From DATMER01 sp035556715 (GTDB lineage: Bacteria; Acidobacteriota; Thermoanaerobaculia; Multivoradales; UBA5704): 64,000 nucleotides of DNA. The stretch spans positions 1 to 64,000 of the forward strand of contig DATMER010000062.1 of NCBI GenBank assembly GCA_035556715.1, in the 5' to 3' direction. The notes below the pieces were generated by a model. The model searched no databases and had not been told where the DNA came from. It worked only from the letters and a program-made list of their open reading frames with translations. Both the position numbers and the translations under genes were made by a program. Shown piece by piece: positions 8,976 to 18,154 of this stretch (within the stretch, counting starts at the first letter, position 1; every line of letters begins with the position of its first letter).

Positions 8976-11168
8976 CTAACCGGTCGGCCGCATTCCCGCA
9001 CCCCCCTTGACCACGAACGGCGTGACGCTGGTCTCGGCGGCGCCGCTCGGATCGGTCAGGGTGATCATCAGCAGGTACTCGCCGGGCTTGAGCCGGGGGG
9101 CCTTGAAGGCCGCGGCGACCCGGTCGGCGCCGTCGGCGCCGCGGCCGAAGCGCCGCACGACCCGCACCTCCCCGGCGCCGGCCTCCCGGCCCTCGGCAGT
9201 CAGGATCCTCGCCTCGGCCTGGAGATCGCCGTCGCGCAGGTGATAGCCGACCAGGGCGACCGGGGCCTCCTCGCCCGGGCCGACGGCCGGCAGCGAGGCG
9301 GGGATGTAGGGCTCCTCCCCGGCCATGAAGGGGTAGGGCACCTGCCGGTCCCCCTCCTGGGCGGCCTCGCGCACGATCAGCCACTTGCCCGCGGGCTCGG
9401 GGAAGAAGGCGGGGAGCAGCACGGGGTCCGACGCGGCGAAGGCAGGCACGCTGACCGTGGCCACCTTGAGCCCCGCGGTGCCGGTGGCGCCGTTACGGAC
9501 CAGCACGCGCACCGAGTAGTCGCCCGGCGGGAGGTCCAGGTGGCCGAAGAACTTGATGCCGCTCTGCCGCAGCGCCGGCTCGACCTTGGCCAGGTCCAGG
9601 CCCAGGCTCTGGGTGACGTAGTCGACGACCGTGCCGTTGTGGTTCATGGCGTAGACGTAGATCTCGGCCGGCAGGGGCTTGCCCGCGGGATGGCCGGCGA
9701 GGAGGGACGGGCCGTCCACCTCGACCAGCACGGGCACGTAGGACTCCTGGCCGGCCGCGGGGCTGGCCGTGGGAAAGGCCGCGGCCAGCACCGAGATGGG
9801 GATGGCCCCGTTCTCCACGCCGCTGACCACCTGCTGGGCGGTCTGGAGCATCCGCTCCGTGGCGCTCTGCTCGCCGAACGGCTTCGGCGCGTAGTAGCCC
9901 GGCCGGTGGACCACCCGGGTCCCCTTGGGCGCGTTCTTCACCTCGACTCGCAGCCGGTGGTAGTTGCCGTCCCGCTTGATGGCTTCGGGCTGGAAGGCGA
10001 GGACGTAGGTCACGCTCGTGCGCTTGAGCATCTGGCCCATGGCGGCCGAGAGGTCGTTGAAGTTCTCGTACAGCTCGCCGCCGGTGCTGTCGGCCATCAG
10101 GAAGAGGCTGTCCCGGCCGCCGACCCACTGAGACTCGGGGCCGCCGCGCTCGCGCAGGCCGCCGATATCCACGGACTGGATGACGCAGTCGGCGCGGCGA
10201 AACTCCTCTAGCATCTTCTCCAGGTCGTTGGCCGACTTGGTGCTGCCGAAGCGCTGCTCGTTGTCCACGCCCCAGATCTGGCCGAAGGCCGATTCGGCGG
10301 CCATGGTGAGCTGCTCGTCCATGTTGGCGGTGCCCTGGTAGACGGCGCTGTCGAACCCTTCGGAGAAGAGGACGACGTACTTGCGGCCGTAGAGCGCGGC
10401 CATGGTCTTGGCCAGGTCCGCGAAGGCGCGGCTCATGGCGGCGATGGCCTTCTGCTGGGCGGAGCGCGCGGCGCGGCCGGTCTCGGCCTCCAGCATGGAG
10501 GTGAACGTGCCGGACGGATCGTCGAACGCTTCCGCGATCGCCTCCTTGCGGGCGGAGGAGCGCCCGCCCGCCGCGCCGCTGCCGCTGCCCGAGGCTCCGC
10601 CGCCGCCGCCGCCCGGGGCTCCGGCACCGAGCACCAGACGCAGCGGATCGGGCATGCGGTCGAACATCTGCGGCTTGCCGAGCAGGCTCAGGGCGTTGGC
10701 GATCTGCGCCTTGTCCGAGGTGAAGCCGAGGAGGAGCTGGGGTCCCTTGGACGGGAGGTAGGAGGCGACCGCCACCAGGTCCACCGGGTGGAGCCCTTCG
10801 ATGAGGTCTTCGGCCGCCTGCCGCGCCTGGGCGAGGGCCTTGGGGGAGGAGAACGCCAGGTCGAAGAGGAGCAGGAAGTGGCGCCGCGCCGCGATCGGCC
10901 TCGCCGCCTGGAAGGTCTTGTCCGCCGCCGCCGGAGCCTCGCTCACGGTCAGGTCGAGGACCTCGAAGCCGGTGACGGGGAGCTTCTTGCGCCCCTCGTA
11001 GACCTCGAAGTCCGCGGAAGTGAGCCCGCGGACCGGCTCCCCGTCGCGCAGCACCTGCACCGGGACCTCGACCACGACAACATCGGTCACCTCGGTGAAC
11101 GTCTGCTGGGCCTGGGCGGCGACAGCCGCCAGGGCCAGGATCAGGATGCACGGCAACAGCCTTCTCAT
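8976..11168 (-). CDS. VWFA-related Acidobacterial domain protein (TIGR03436), copy 3
   Basis: ATG 11168 (MRRLLPCILILALAAVAAQA) has GGAGG at the right distance and gives a clean signal peptide; an upstream TTG 11192 would add eight residues and lacks a ribosome site. Family landmarks: TDVVVVEVPVQVL, GLTSADFEVYEGRKK, LLLFDLAFSSPKA (first Ser of DxSxS replaced by Ala), KYVVLFSEGFDSA, FRRADCVIQSVDIGGL, TGGELYENFNDLSAAM, RTSVTYVLAFQP, RVVHRPGYYAPK. The variable linker after DPLRLVLGAG is Gly/Ser-rich. The C-terminal part carries GDYSVRVLVRN, LLPAFFPEPAGKW and PYIPASLPAV. About 730 residues. Role unknown; likely an exported surface or periplasmic protein. Confidence 0.88.
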   Translation of the reverse strand: MRRLLPCILILALAAVAAQAQQTFTEVTDVVVVEVPVQVLRDGEPVRGLTSADFEVYEGRKKLPVTGFEVLDLTVSEAPAAADKTFQAARPIAARRHFLLLFDLAFSSPKALAQARQAAEDLIEGLHPVDLVAVASYLPSKGPQLLLGFTSDKAQIANALSLLGKPQMFDRMPDPLRLVLGAGAPGGGGGGASGSGSGAAGGRSSARKEAIAEAFDDPSGTFTSMLEAETGRAARSAQQKAIAAMSRAFADLAKTMAALYGRKYVVLFSEGFDSAVYQGTANMDEQLTMAAESAFGQIWGVDNEQRFGSTKSANDLEKMLEEFRRADCVIQSVDIGGLRERGGPESQWVGGRDSLFLMADSTGGELYENFNDLSAAMGQMLKRTSVTYVLAFQPEAIKRDGNYHRLRVEVKNAPKGTRVVHRPGYYAPKPFGEQSATERMLQTAQQVVSGVENGAIPISVLAAAFPTASPAAGQESYVPVLVEVDGPSLLAGHPAGKPLPAEIYVYAMNHNGTVVDYVTQSLGLDLAKVEPALRQSGIKFFGHLDLPPGDYSVRVLVRNGATGTAGLKVATVSVPAFAASDPVLLPAFFPEPAGKWLIVREAAQEGDRQVPYPFMAGEEPYIPASLPAVGPGEEAPVALVGYHLRDGDLQAEARILTAEGREAGAGEVRVVRRFGRGADGADRVAAAFKAPRLKPGEYLLMITLTDPSGAAETSVTPFVVKGGAGMRPTG

Positions 11169-11255
11169 GGCGTGACCTCCTGCCAGAGACAAAACGGCCC
11201 CCGGCCTGCGTCTCTTACTTACTTGGAACGGATTTGCCGCCAGGAAGTTCCCGGA

Positions 11256-11426
11256 GACCTCACCCCCTGTCCCCCTCTCCCATCTCCCACCCGCCCTTCC
11301 CCGGGAGAGGGGGGACGTAGCTCAGGCCATTTTGCCTCCGTCGCAGGCACGGCTGCCTCAGAAACGTCCCCCCTCTCCCGGCGGGGGGTGGAAGGGAGAC
11401 GGGAGAGGGGGACAGGGGGTGAGGTC
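11256..11426. mobile_element. MITE-like element with 33-bp terminal inverted repeats, copy A
   Basis: The 171-bp element starts GACCTCACCCCCTGTCCCCC and ends with its reverse complement; the arms match over 33 bp with one mismatch. A second inner pair of complementary stretches (CCCCGGGAGAGG and CCTCTCCCGGCGGGG) gives a nested hairpin. There is no coding capacity, so it is either non-autonomous or a large REP/terminator-like structure. Read on the minus strand it begins immediately after the TAG stop (11429-11427) of the gene on its right. It separates VWFA copies 2 and 3 and is the largest gap in that gene row. Confidence 0.85.
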
Positions 11427-13595
11427 CTACCCCGCCCGTTTCCCGATCACGAACGGCGTGGTGCTGGTGCCCGCCGGCCCGTTGGGGCCGGTCAGGGTGA
11501 CCTTCAGGAGGTACTCGCCGGGCTCCAGATTCGGCGGCCTGAAGGTCCCTTTCAGGCGGTCGGGCGTGCCGCGCTCGCGCTCCAGCACCTGGATGTCACC
11601 GGGGCCGACCTCCTTGCCGTCGGCCGAGAGCACCTGCGTGAGGACCTGGAGGTCGCCCGGTCCCAGGTTGTAGCCGACCAGCGACACCGCGGCTGGCTCG
11701 CCCAGGGCCAGGACCGGCTTCGATGCCGGGATGTACGGCTGGTCCCTCTGCATGAACGGGTAGGCTGCCTGCTTCTCGCCGGCGGGCACGGCTTCGCGGG
11801 CCATCAGCCACTTGCCCGGCGTCTCGGGGAAGAACGGCGGCAGCAGCACCGGCAGCGCCTGCGCGAGGTCGGGCACCTCCAGAGAGGCCACCCGCAGGCC
11901 GTAGTTGCCGGTGGTGCCGTTGCGCACCAGCACGCGCAGCGAGTAGCTGCCGGGAGGGAGGTCCAGGTGGCCGAAGAACTTCAAGCCGCTCTGCCGGAGC
12001 ACCGGCTCGACCTTGGCGAGGTCCAGCCCCAGGGTCTGGGTCAGGAAGTCGGGGATCGCGCCGGCGCTGTCGAAGGCGTAGACGTAGATCTCGGCGGGAA
12101 GCCCCGGTGACCCCGGTGACCCCGGTGAATTACCGGGCTGCATCCCCTCCAGCAGCGAGGGGCCATCCACCTCGATCACCACCGGCACATACGAGGTACC
12201 GCCTTCCGAGCTCCCGGACGGCCGGAAGGGCGCGGCCAGCACCGACACGCCCATCGGGCCGGCCTCCTCGCCGCTCAGCACCCGGCTGCCCGCCTCCAGC
12301 AGGCGCTCGAACGGGTTGCGCTCGGCGTACGGCCGCGGCGCGTAGTAGCCGGGCCGGTGCACGAGCCTCATCCCCTTGGCGTTCTTCAGCTCCACCCGGA
12401 TCTTGTGGTACGAGCCGTCGAGCTTGAGCTTCTCCGGCTGGAAGGCCAGCACATAGGTGACGCTGGTCTTCTTCAGCACCTTCTGCATGGCGGACGAGAT
12501 GTTGTTCAGGTTCTCGTAGAGCTCGCCGCCGGTGCCGCGGGCCATCTGGAGGAGGCTGTCGTTGCCGCCGGTCCGCCGGCTGCCCAGCTCGGCCCCGGCG
12601 CGCAGGCCGCCGATGTCCACGGCCTGGATCACGCAGTCCGAGCGCCGGAACTCCTCCAGCATGCGCTCCACGTCGTTCATGGTCTTGGTGCTGCCGAAGC
12701 GGTCCTCGGAGCTGATGTTCCAGATCTCGCCCGAGGCCGAGGAGGTGGCCATCTCGTCCTGCTCGGTCTGCTCGGTGTTCCCCTGGATGAGCCGGCTGTC
12801 ATACCCTTCGGACATGTAGACCACGTGCTTGCGCCCCTGCACGCTGCCCATGACCTTGGCCAGGTCGGCGAAGGAGCGGGTCAGGGCGGTCACCGCCCGC
12901 TTCTGCGACTCCAGGTCCGACTTGCCCATGCTGTCGTTGAGCTGGTCGCTGTAGGCGAGGATGCTGTCCGCCGAGCCCGCGGCGTAGCCCTGGGACTCGG
13001 ACGCCATGATGGTGTCGGGGGAGGCGGCCTGGAGGGGCCGGCCGGGCTTGCCGGCGCCCCGCTTGAGCACCAGGCGCAGCGGGTCGTTGGGCTTTTCGTC
13101 CTCGACGCCGAGACTCTCCAGGGCAGTGTCCACCTGGCGGCGGTCCGAGGTGAAGCCGAGCGCGAGCTTGGGCCCGGCCGAGGCATGGTAGGTGGCCACG
13201 GCCACCAGGTCGGCCGAGTGGAGGCCGAGGACCAGGTCGCGGGCCGCGTCCCGGCCGCGGGCGATCGACTGCGGGTCGGAGAAGGAGAAGTCGAACAGGA
13301 GGAGGAAGTGGCGCCGGGCCGCGGCGGGGACGGCGTCGGCCCGGGCGGCCGTGGCCGGGGCCTCGAGGTCGACCACCTCGAAGCCGGTGACGGCCATCTT
13401 CTTGCGCCCTTCGTAGATCTCGAAGTCTGCGGCGGTGAGGCCGCGGACCGGCTCGCCGTCGCGGAGCACCTGGACCGGGACCTCCACCGCTACCACCTCG
13501 GTGGTCTCGGCGAACCCCTGCCCCTGAGCGGAGGCGGCGGGGGCCTGGGTGAGGAGGGCGACGCCCAGGATGCAGATTGCGAGCTTGCGACTCAT
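11427..13595 (-). CDS. VWFA-related Acidobacterial domain protein (TIGR03436), copy 2
   Basis: 722 residues from ATG 13595 after GGAGGC. It has a signal peptide (MSRKLAICILGVALLTQAPAASA), then TEVVAVEVPVQVL and GLTAADFEIYEGRKK. The A-domain strand LLLFDFSFSDPQS keeps an intact DxSxS metal-site signature. Other landmarks are KHVVYMSEGYDS, FRRSDCVIQAVDIGGL, GTGGELYENLNNISSAM, KTSVTYVLAFQP and RLVHRPGYYAPR. The C-terminal region has a short SPGSPGSPG insert (three GVT-type 9-bp repeats, about 12107-12130) before AEIYVYAFD. In several motifs (SEGYDS, FRRSD) it is closer to copy 1 than to copies 3-5. Confidence 0.88.
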   Translation of the reverse strand: MSRKLAICILGVALLTQAPAASAQGQGFAETTEVVAVEVPVQVLRDGEPVRGLTAADFEIYEGRKKMAVTGFEVVDLEAPATAARADAVPAAARRHFLLLFDFSFSDPQSIARGRDAARDLVLGLHSADLVAVATYHASAGPKLALGFTSDRRQVDTALESLGVEDEKPNDPLRLVLKRGAGKPGRPLQAASPDTIMASESQGYAAGSADSILAYSDQLNDSMGKSDLESQKRAVTALTRSFADLAKVMGSVQGRKHVVYMSEGYDSRLIQGNTEQTEQDEMATSSASGEIWNISSEDRFGSTKTMNDVERMLEEFRRSDCVIQAVDIGGLRAGAELGSRRTGGNDSLLQMARGTGGELYENLNNISSAMQKVLKKTSVTYVLAFQPEKLKLDGSYHKIRVELKNAKGMRLVHRPGYYAPRPYAERNPFERLLEAGSRVLSGEEAGPMGVSVLAAPFRPSGSSEGGTSYVPVVIEVDGPSLLEGMQPGNSPGSPGSPGLPAEIYVYAFDSAGAIPDFLTQTLGLDLAKVEPVLRQSGLKFFGHLDLPPGSYSLRVLVRNGTTGNYGLRVASLEVPDLAQALPVLLPPFFPETPGKWLMAREAVPAGEKQAAYPFMQRDQPYIPASKPVLALGEPAAVSLVGYNLGPGDLQVLTQVLSADGKEVGPGDIQVLERERGTPDRLKGTFRPPNLEPGEYLLKVTLTGPNGPAGTSTTPFVIGKRAG

Positions 13596-13647
13596 GAAGC
13601 CTCCAGGCCTGGGGTCGAAACCCCAGGCGATTCACCCGCCGTCCCCT

Positions 13648-15798
13648 CTACTTCCCCGATCGTGCCGCGGCCTGGGCACCCTTGACCACGAAGGAGGCGG
13701 AGCTGGTGTCCGCCTGGCCTCCGGCCGACAGGGTGACCCGCAGCGTGTACTGTCCGGGCTGCAGGTTGGGGGCCTTGAAGGTGCCGATCATCCGGTCCGG
13801 TCCGGCTGCGCCGCCGCTCTCCCGGCCGAGCACCGTGATCTCGCCCGGCGCGACCTCCTTGCCGTCCGCGCCGAAGACCTGCGTCCGCACCTGGACGTCG
13901 CCGCTGCCCAGGTTGTAGCCCACCAGGGAGACCTGGGCCTCCTGGCCGGAGCCGAGCACCGGCATGGACGACGGGATGAAGGGCTGGTCCTTGAGCATGA
14001 ACGGATACGGCACCTCCTTCTGCTCGCCCCGCGGCTGCTCCCGGATCATCAGCCACTTGCCGGGCGCCTCGGGGAAGAAGGGGGGGAGCAGCACCGGGCC
14101 GCCCGCCTGGGTGAAGGCCGGCACCTCCAGGGGGAGGACCCGCAGCCCGTAGTTGCCGGTGGCGCCGTTGCGCACCAGAACCCGCAGCGAGTACCGGCCC
14201 GGCGGGAGGTCCACGTGGCCGAAGAACTTGAGGCCGCTCTGCTTGAGCAGCCCCTCGACCTTGCCGAGGTCGAGCCCCACGGTCTGGGTCAGGTAATCCT
14301 GGACGCTGCCCCCCTCGTCCATGGCATAGACGAAGATCTCGGCCGGCAGGGTGGCGCCCTGCTTGCCGGCGAGCAGGCCGGGTCCGTCGACCTCGATAAC
14401 CACCGGCACGTAGGCCGTCTCGCTGCCGCCCGTGCGGAAGGGCGCGGCCATGACGGACGCGGCGATCGGGCCGGAATCCTCGCCGCCCATGACCTGGCTG
14501 GCCGTGGCGAAGAGGCGCTCCATCGGGTTCTGCTGCGCCGCCAGCGTGGGCGCGTAGAAGCCCGGCCGGTGGACCAGCCGGCCGCTCTTGCCGTTCTTCA
14601 GCTCGACCTTGAGCTTGTGGTAGGCGCCGTCGAAAGCGATCTTCTCCGGCTGCACGGCCAGCACGTAGGTGACGCTGGTCCGCGTCAGCATCTTGCCCAT
14701 GGCGACGGAGAGGTCGTTGAAGTTCTCGTAGATTTCGCCGCCGGTGCCCCGGGCCATCTGGATCAGGGCGTCCCTGCCGCGCGCGTTTTTCTCGCCCGAG
14801 TCGCGCAGGCCGCCGATGTCCACGGCCTGGATGATGCAGTCGGAGCGGCGGAACGCCTCCAGCATCTGCTCCACGTCGTTCGTGGCCGAGGTGTTGCCGT
14901 AGCGCTTGTCGGAGTCCACCTCCCAGATGTTGCCGGACATGGCCGACTCGCTCATCGCCGCCTGCTCCTCGTCGCTCACCGCGCCGGACAGGACCGAGCT
15001 GTCGTACCCCTCGGAGAGGTAGACCACGTGCTTGCGGCCCTGAACACCGTTCATGAGCCGGGCGAGGTCGGCGAAGGAGCGGGTGAGGCCCTTGACCTTG
15101 TTCTGCAGCACGATCTGGTTGGCCTTGTCCGACTCCCGGGTGAGCGACTCCAGGTGCTCCAGCACCATCGCGTCCCGGCTGCCGATCGGCCTCTCGGCCC
15201 CGCCTCCCTCCGTGCCCCTCCGCACCTGGTCCCGCATCTCGGACATCACCATGCGGAGAGGATCGGGGGTGCGGTCGACGAGCTGCGGCAGGCCGAGGGT
15301 GTCCAGCGCGAGCTTGGCCTGCCTGCGGTCGGGCGTGAAGCCGAGGACGAGCTGCGGGCCGGTGGACTCGGTGTAGGTGGCCACGGCCACCAGGTCGGTG
15401 GCGTGGAGGGAGTCCACCACGTCAACGGCCGCCTCGCGGGCCTTGATGATCGACTTGGGCTCCGAGAACGACAGGTCGAAGAGCATCAGGAAGTGGCGGC
15501 GGGCCGCGGTGGGCACGTCCGCGGGCTTCTCCCCGGCCACTTCCAGGTCGAGGACCTCGAACCCGGTGATGGGCAGCTTCTTGCGGCCTTCGAAGACCTC
15601 GAAGTCCGCGGCGGTGAGCCCGCGCACCGGCTGCCCATCCTTGGTGACGACCTGGACCGGCACTTCGACCACGACCACGTCGGTGGTGTCGGAAAACTGC
15701 GCTGCGGCCGGAGCCGCCATGCCGAGGCCAATGGCCAGGCCGGCCGCCAGAGCCAGCATCCATCCCCAAACCCGCCCCGATCGCATGACATCCCTCAT
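13648..15798 (-). CDS. VWFA-related Acidobacterial domain protein (TIGR03436), copy 1
   Basis: First gene of the five-copy row. ATG 15798 (MRDVMRSGRVWGW) follows AAAGGGGA and leads into a signal peptide ending AAPAAAQ; ATG 15786 is an alternative and the frame is open further upstream without a better site. Landmarks: TDVVVVEVPVQV, GLTAADFEVFEGRKK, LMLFDLSFSEPKS (intact DxSxS), KHVVYLSEGYDSS, FRRSDCIIQAVDIGGL, GTGGEIYENFNDLSVAM, RTSVTYVLAVQP, RLVHRPGFYAP. It has the shared C-terminal half (RYSLRVLVRN, LLPPFFPEAPGKW, PFIPSSMPVL). About 716 residues. The 122 bp in front of it hold the likely promoter, but no clear hexamers were found. Confidence 0.87.
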   Translation of the reverse strand: MRDVMRSGRVWGWMLALAAGLAIGLGMAAPAAAQFSDTTDVVVVEVPVQVVTKDGQPVRGLTAADFEVFEGRKKLPITGFEVLDLEVAGEKPADVPTAARRHFLMLFDLSFSEPKSIIKAREAAVDVVDSLHATDLVAVATYTESTGPQLVLGFTPDRRQAKLALDTLGLPQLVDRTPDPLRMVMSEMRDQVRRGTEGGGAERPIGSRDAMVLEHLESLTRESDKANQIVLQNKVKGLTRSFADLARLMNGVQGRKHVVYLSEGYDSSVLSGAVSDEEQAAMSESAMSGNIWEVDSDKRYGNTSATNDVEQMLEAFRRSDCIIQAVDIGGLRDSGEKNARGRDALIQMARGTGGEIYENFNDLSVAMGKMLTRTSVTYVLAVQPEKIAFDGAYHKLKVELKNGKSGRLVHRPGFYAPTLAAQQNPMERLFATASQVMGGEDSGPIAASVMAAPFRTGGSETAYVPVVIEVDGPGLLAGKQGATLPAEIFVYAMDEGGSVQDYLTQTVGLDLGKVEGLLKQSGLKFFGHVDLPPGRYSLRVLVRNGATGNYGLRVLPLEVPAFTQAGGPVLLPPFFPEAPGKWLMIREQPRGEQKEVPYPFMLKDQPFIPSSMPVLGSGQEAQVSLVGYNLGSGDVQVRTQVFGADGKEVAPGEITVLGRESGGAAGPDRMIGTFKAPNLQPGQYTLRVTLSAGGQADTSSASFVVKGAQAAARSGK

Positions 15799-15920
15799 GA
15801 TGAATCCCCTTTCGCGAGCGGCACGCCCAGGCGCCCGCATCGCGGCGTCGATTGGAGCCCTCACTTGAAGTCCCTCGAAACGATTAGGTCCGTGGACCCG
15901 AGGCTACAAGGATACACCTC

Positions 15921-16424
15921 TCACTGCTCGTCCGCGGAAGGACCGTAGATCGAAGGCACCGGCACGTCGTTGAGCCGCAGGTAGACGGAGAGCTGGCCCC
16001 GGTGGTGGATGAGGTGGTTCATCACGAAGCTGCGCAGCACCGCGACCCGGGGCAGGGTGAAGATCGTCTGCTCGCCGTTCTTGAGGGTCCAGGGGACCAT
16101 GAAGTCCTGGTCCGAGGCCGCGCCGATGGCCTCGCGGGCCTGCTTCGTGTTCCGGTCGAACGTGTCGAGGACGCTCTGGGTGGAGTCGAACCCCGGTGAC
16201 TTGTAGGGGGAACCGCCGGGCGGATTGAAGTTCAGCTCGGTCTCCTTCATGGTCACGCTCCCCCAGAAGGGGATGTTGGCCAGGTGGGCGGTGAGGTCGC
16301 CGAGGCTCATGGACCTGGCATGGGGTTTCCAGGCGGCCTGCTGCTCCGGGACGCGCTCCAGAAGCCTGCGCGTGGTGGCGAGCTCGTGGTCGAATTCGGG
16401 AAGGATCGAGTCTTTGATCGCCAT
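15921..16424 (-). CDS. DinB-family metal-binding protein
   Basis: DinB/YfiT-like four-helix proteins include thiol S-transferases, but most members are uncharacterised. This 167-residue protein shows the conserved pattern: LLERVPEQQAAWKPHARSMS, then TAHLANIPFW with the first His, and NHLIHHRGQLSVYLR with the HHxxQ metal ligands. GVPVPxIYGPSADE-type ends are typical, and here the end is DVPVPSIYGPSADEQ. ATG 16424 is chosen because MAIKDSILPEFDHE begins the domain and AGGAGAG lies upstream. It is transcribed toward the VWFA row, 122 bp ahead of copy 1. The substrate thiol is unknown. Confidence 0.8.
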   Translation of the reverse strand: MAIKDSILPEFDHELATTRRLLERVPEQQAAWKPHARSMSLGDLTAHLANIPFWGSVTMKETELNFNPPGGSPYKSPGFDSTQSVLDTFDRNTKQAREAIGAASDQDFMVPWTLKNGEQTIFTLPRVAVLRSFVMNHLIHHRGQLSVYLRLNDVPVPSIYGPSADEQ

Positions 16425-16670
16425 ACGGTATGTCTCTCCTCTGTCGGTGGGTTCATCCGCGGGAAGCGGCAGGGACGGGCCGATTCTATGCGGTGCAGCC
16501 TGCAAAGTGCTCGGGCGCCCCGTGCGGAGGCAACGCCGCTGCCGGCGACTGTGGCGGAGCCCTGAGATGAAGCCGCCGGGGACCGGATATGAGCCTCTCG
16601 CCCCCGAGGGCGAGACGCTCCTATTCGCGGGCGGGACGCGCCAGGTGGGAACGCCGACGTCCGGGCCAAT

Positions 16671-17087
16671 CTACCGGCGGCTTCCAGTCGCCGCATCCAC
16701 CGAAGGCCGGCCCGCGCCGTGGAAGAGGAAGAAGAGGCCGCCGAAGAGCATGACCAGGGCGGGGAACATCCCCTCGAAGGTGTCTGCCCGGTGGGCGATG
16801 AGCAGCGCCGCGATGAAGTTGAGGACGATCAGGAGCGAGGCCCAGCGCGTGAAGGCGCCGAGCATCAGGAGCAGGCCGCAGACGAACTGCACGCAGGCCG
16901 AGAGGACGGCGCCGGGCAACGGCCAGGGGAAGCCGTTCGTGCCGAGGAAGCGGGCGAACTCCTCCATCCGCTCCCAGGAGAAGACGTTGTCCTGAGCCCC
17001 CCAGACCAGGCGGGCACCTAGAAGGAGGCGGAGGAGGAAGGTCGCGATATCCTTCCTCCTCTCCAGGGCCGCGAAGAGCCGGCTCAT
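16671..17087 (-). CDS. DoxX-family membrane protein
   Basis: A small (138-residue) integral membrane protein with four hydrophobic stretches: FLLRLLLGARLVWG, AVLSACVQFVCGLLLMLG, ASLLIVLNFIAALLIA and ALVMLFGGLFFLFHG. The pattern of an early Arg-containing helix, a GANGFPWP-like loop (here GTNGFPWPLPG) and a last helix ending in a Gly/His is that of DoxX/SURF4-type proteins, often tied to redox homeostasis. ATG 17087 overlaps the msrA stop by four bases, so it is co-translated with msrA. This fits a role in oxidant defence, although the biochemical activity is not established. Confidence 0.78.
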   Translation of the reverse strand: MSRLFAALERRKDIATFLLRLLLGARLVWGAQDNVFSWERMEEFARFLGTNGFPWPLPGAVLSACVQFVCGLLLMLGAFTRWASLLIVLNFIAALLIAHRADTFEGMFPALVMLFGGLFFLFHGAGRPSVDAATGSRR

Positions 17088-17566
17088 AGATGGCAGCTGG
17101 CCAGCCCGCGCTTCTCCAGGTACTGCTGGTGGTACTCCTCGGCCCTCCAGAAGGGCGGGGCGGGCTCGATCTCGGTGACGATGGGACGGCGGAAGCGGCC
17201 GCTGCGGTCCAGCAGCTCCTTGGATGCCCGCGCCGCCGCCTCCTGCTCGGGGGTGTGGAAGAAGATCGCCGACCGGTACTGGGAGCCGACGTCCGGCCCC
17301 TGGCGGTTCAGGGTGGTCGGATCGTGGTTCTCCCAGAAGACGGCCAGGAGGTCCTCGTAGCCGACCCGCGACGGGTCGTACTCCACCTGCACGACCTCGG
17401 CATGGCCGGTCCGGTCCGAGCAGACATCCTTGTAGGTAGGGTTCGGCATGCTGCCGCCGGCGTAGCCGACCGCCGTGGACACCACCCCCGGGATCTGCCG
17501 GAAGGCGGCCTCGACCCCCCAGAAGCATCCCGCCCCGAACGTCGCTTTTTCGACGGCCTTTTCCAT
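17084..17566 (-). CDS. msrA: peptide-methionine (S)-S-oxide reductase
   Basis: MsrA reduces methionine-S-sulfoxide in proteins using thioredoxin. The catalytic motif GAGCFWGVEAAF is at residues ~9-20, followed by GYAGGSMPNPTYKDVCSDRTGHAE, VFWENHDPT, GSQYRSAIF and a C-terminal Cys (ASCHL) that can act in the resolving disulfide. ATG 17566 (MEKAVEKATFGAG) is preceded by AAGGAGT and gives 160 residues; the open frame upstream adds a non-family sequence. It forms a translationally coupled pair with the DoxX gene. Cys, not selenocysteine, is encoded at the active site. Confidence 0.93.
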   Translation of the reverse strand: MEKAVEKATFGAGCFWGVEAAFRQIPGVVSTAVGYAGGSMPNPTYKDVCSDRTGHAEVVQVEYDPSRVGYEDLLAVFWENHDPTTLNRQGPDVGSQYRSAIFFHTPEQEAAARASKELLDRSGRFRRPIVTEIEPAPPFWRAEEYHQQYLEKRGLASCHL

Positions 17567-17673
17567 GTCTCTAGACTCCTTCCTGGGAGCGCTCGCGAGC
17601 GCCCCGTCCGGTTCTATCACAGCGCCGTAGATACGGACGCCGGGGCGGGACCGGTTCACGAAGGAGACCCTGT

Positions 17674-18105
17674 TCAGCTCGGGGAGGGCTTTCCCATCTC
17701 TGAGAAGAACTTACCCAGGGCGGCCATGACCATCCGCTCGATGTCGGCCTGCGTCGGGCTTTGCGCCGCCGAGGACATCTCCTCGGGTTGCGGCCCGGAG
17801 GTCTCCCGCTCCCGGTCCTTGGCCGGATGGAGCTGCTCCAGCAGCCTTTGGAGGCGCCAGGCGTCGCCGCTCTCCTCCTCGCGCTGCGGGTAGGCCGCGT
17901 GGAAGAACCGCGAGGCCGGGAACCCGATGACCTCGCAGACGTCCAGTATGTGCTTTACTTTGAGCTCGATACCGCCGCTGAAGAGCCGGCTGAGGCTCCC
18001 GCTGCTGAGGCCCAGCTTGCGCTCGACCTCTCGTTGAGTGATGTTGGAAAACTTGACCGCCGCTGCCAGCAGGTTTGTGAGTCGCACGACCTCGTCTTCG
18101 TTCAT
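17674..18105 (-). CDS. helix-turn-helix transcriptional regulator (Cro/CI type)
   Basis: A 143-residue protein with an N-terminal Cro/CI helix-turn-helix at residues ~18-45 (ITQREVERKLGLSSGSLSRL), where the recognition helix follows SSGSLSRLFSG. After HILDVCEVIGFPASRFF there is a charged, Pro-rich linker (HPAKDRERETSGPQPEE) and a short C-terminal helix (ADIERMVMAALGKFFSEMG). No ligand domain is recognisable. It lies between the O-methyltransferase gene and msrA on the same strand. Its target is unknown. Confidence 0.78.
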   Translation of the reverse strand: MNEDEVVRLTNLLAAAVKFSNITQREVERKLGLSSGSLSRLFSGGIELKVKHILDVCEVIGFPASRFFHAAYPQREEESGDAWRLQRLLEQLHPAKDRERETSGPQPEEMSSAAQSPTQADIERMVMAALGKFFSEMGKPSPS

Positions 18106-18154
18106 AGTGCCGTCTAGCCTACTTCATACCTCATGGACGTGCCAAATCCCCGGC

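Noticed and set aside
11256..11426. insertion sequence with transposase
   Set aside because: There is no reading frame for a transposase. The element is only 171 bp, so at most a non-autonomous relic.
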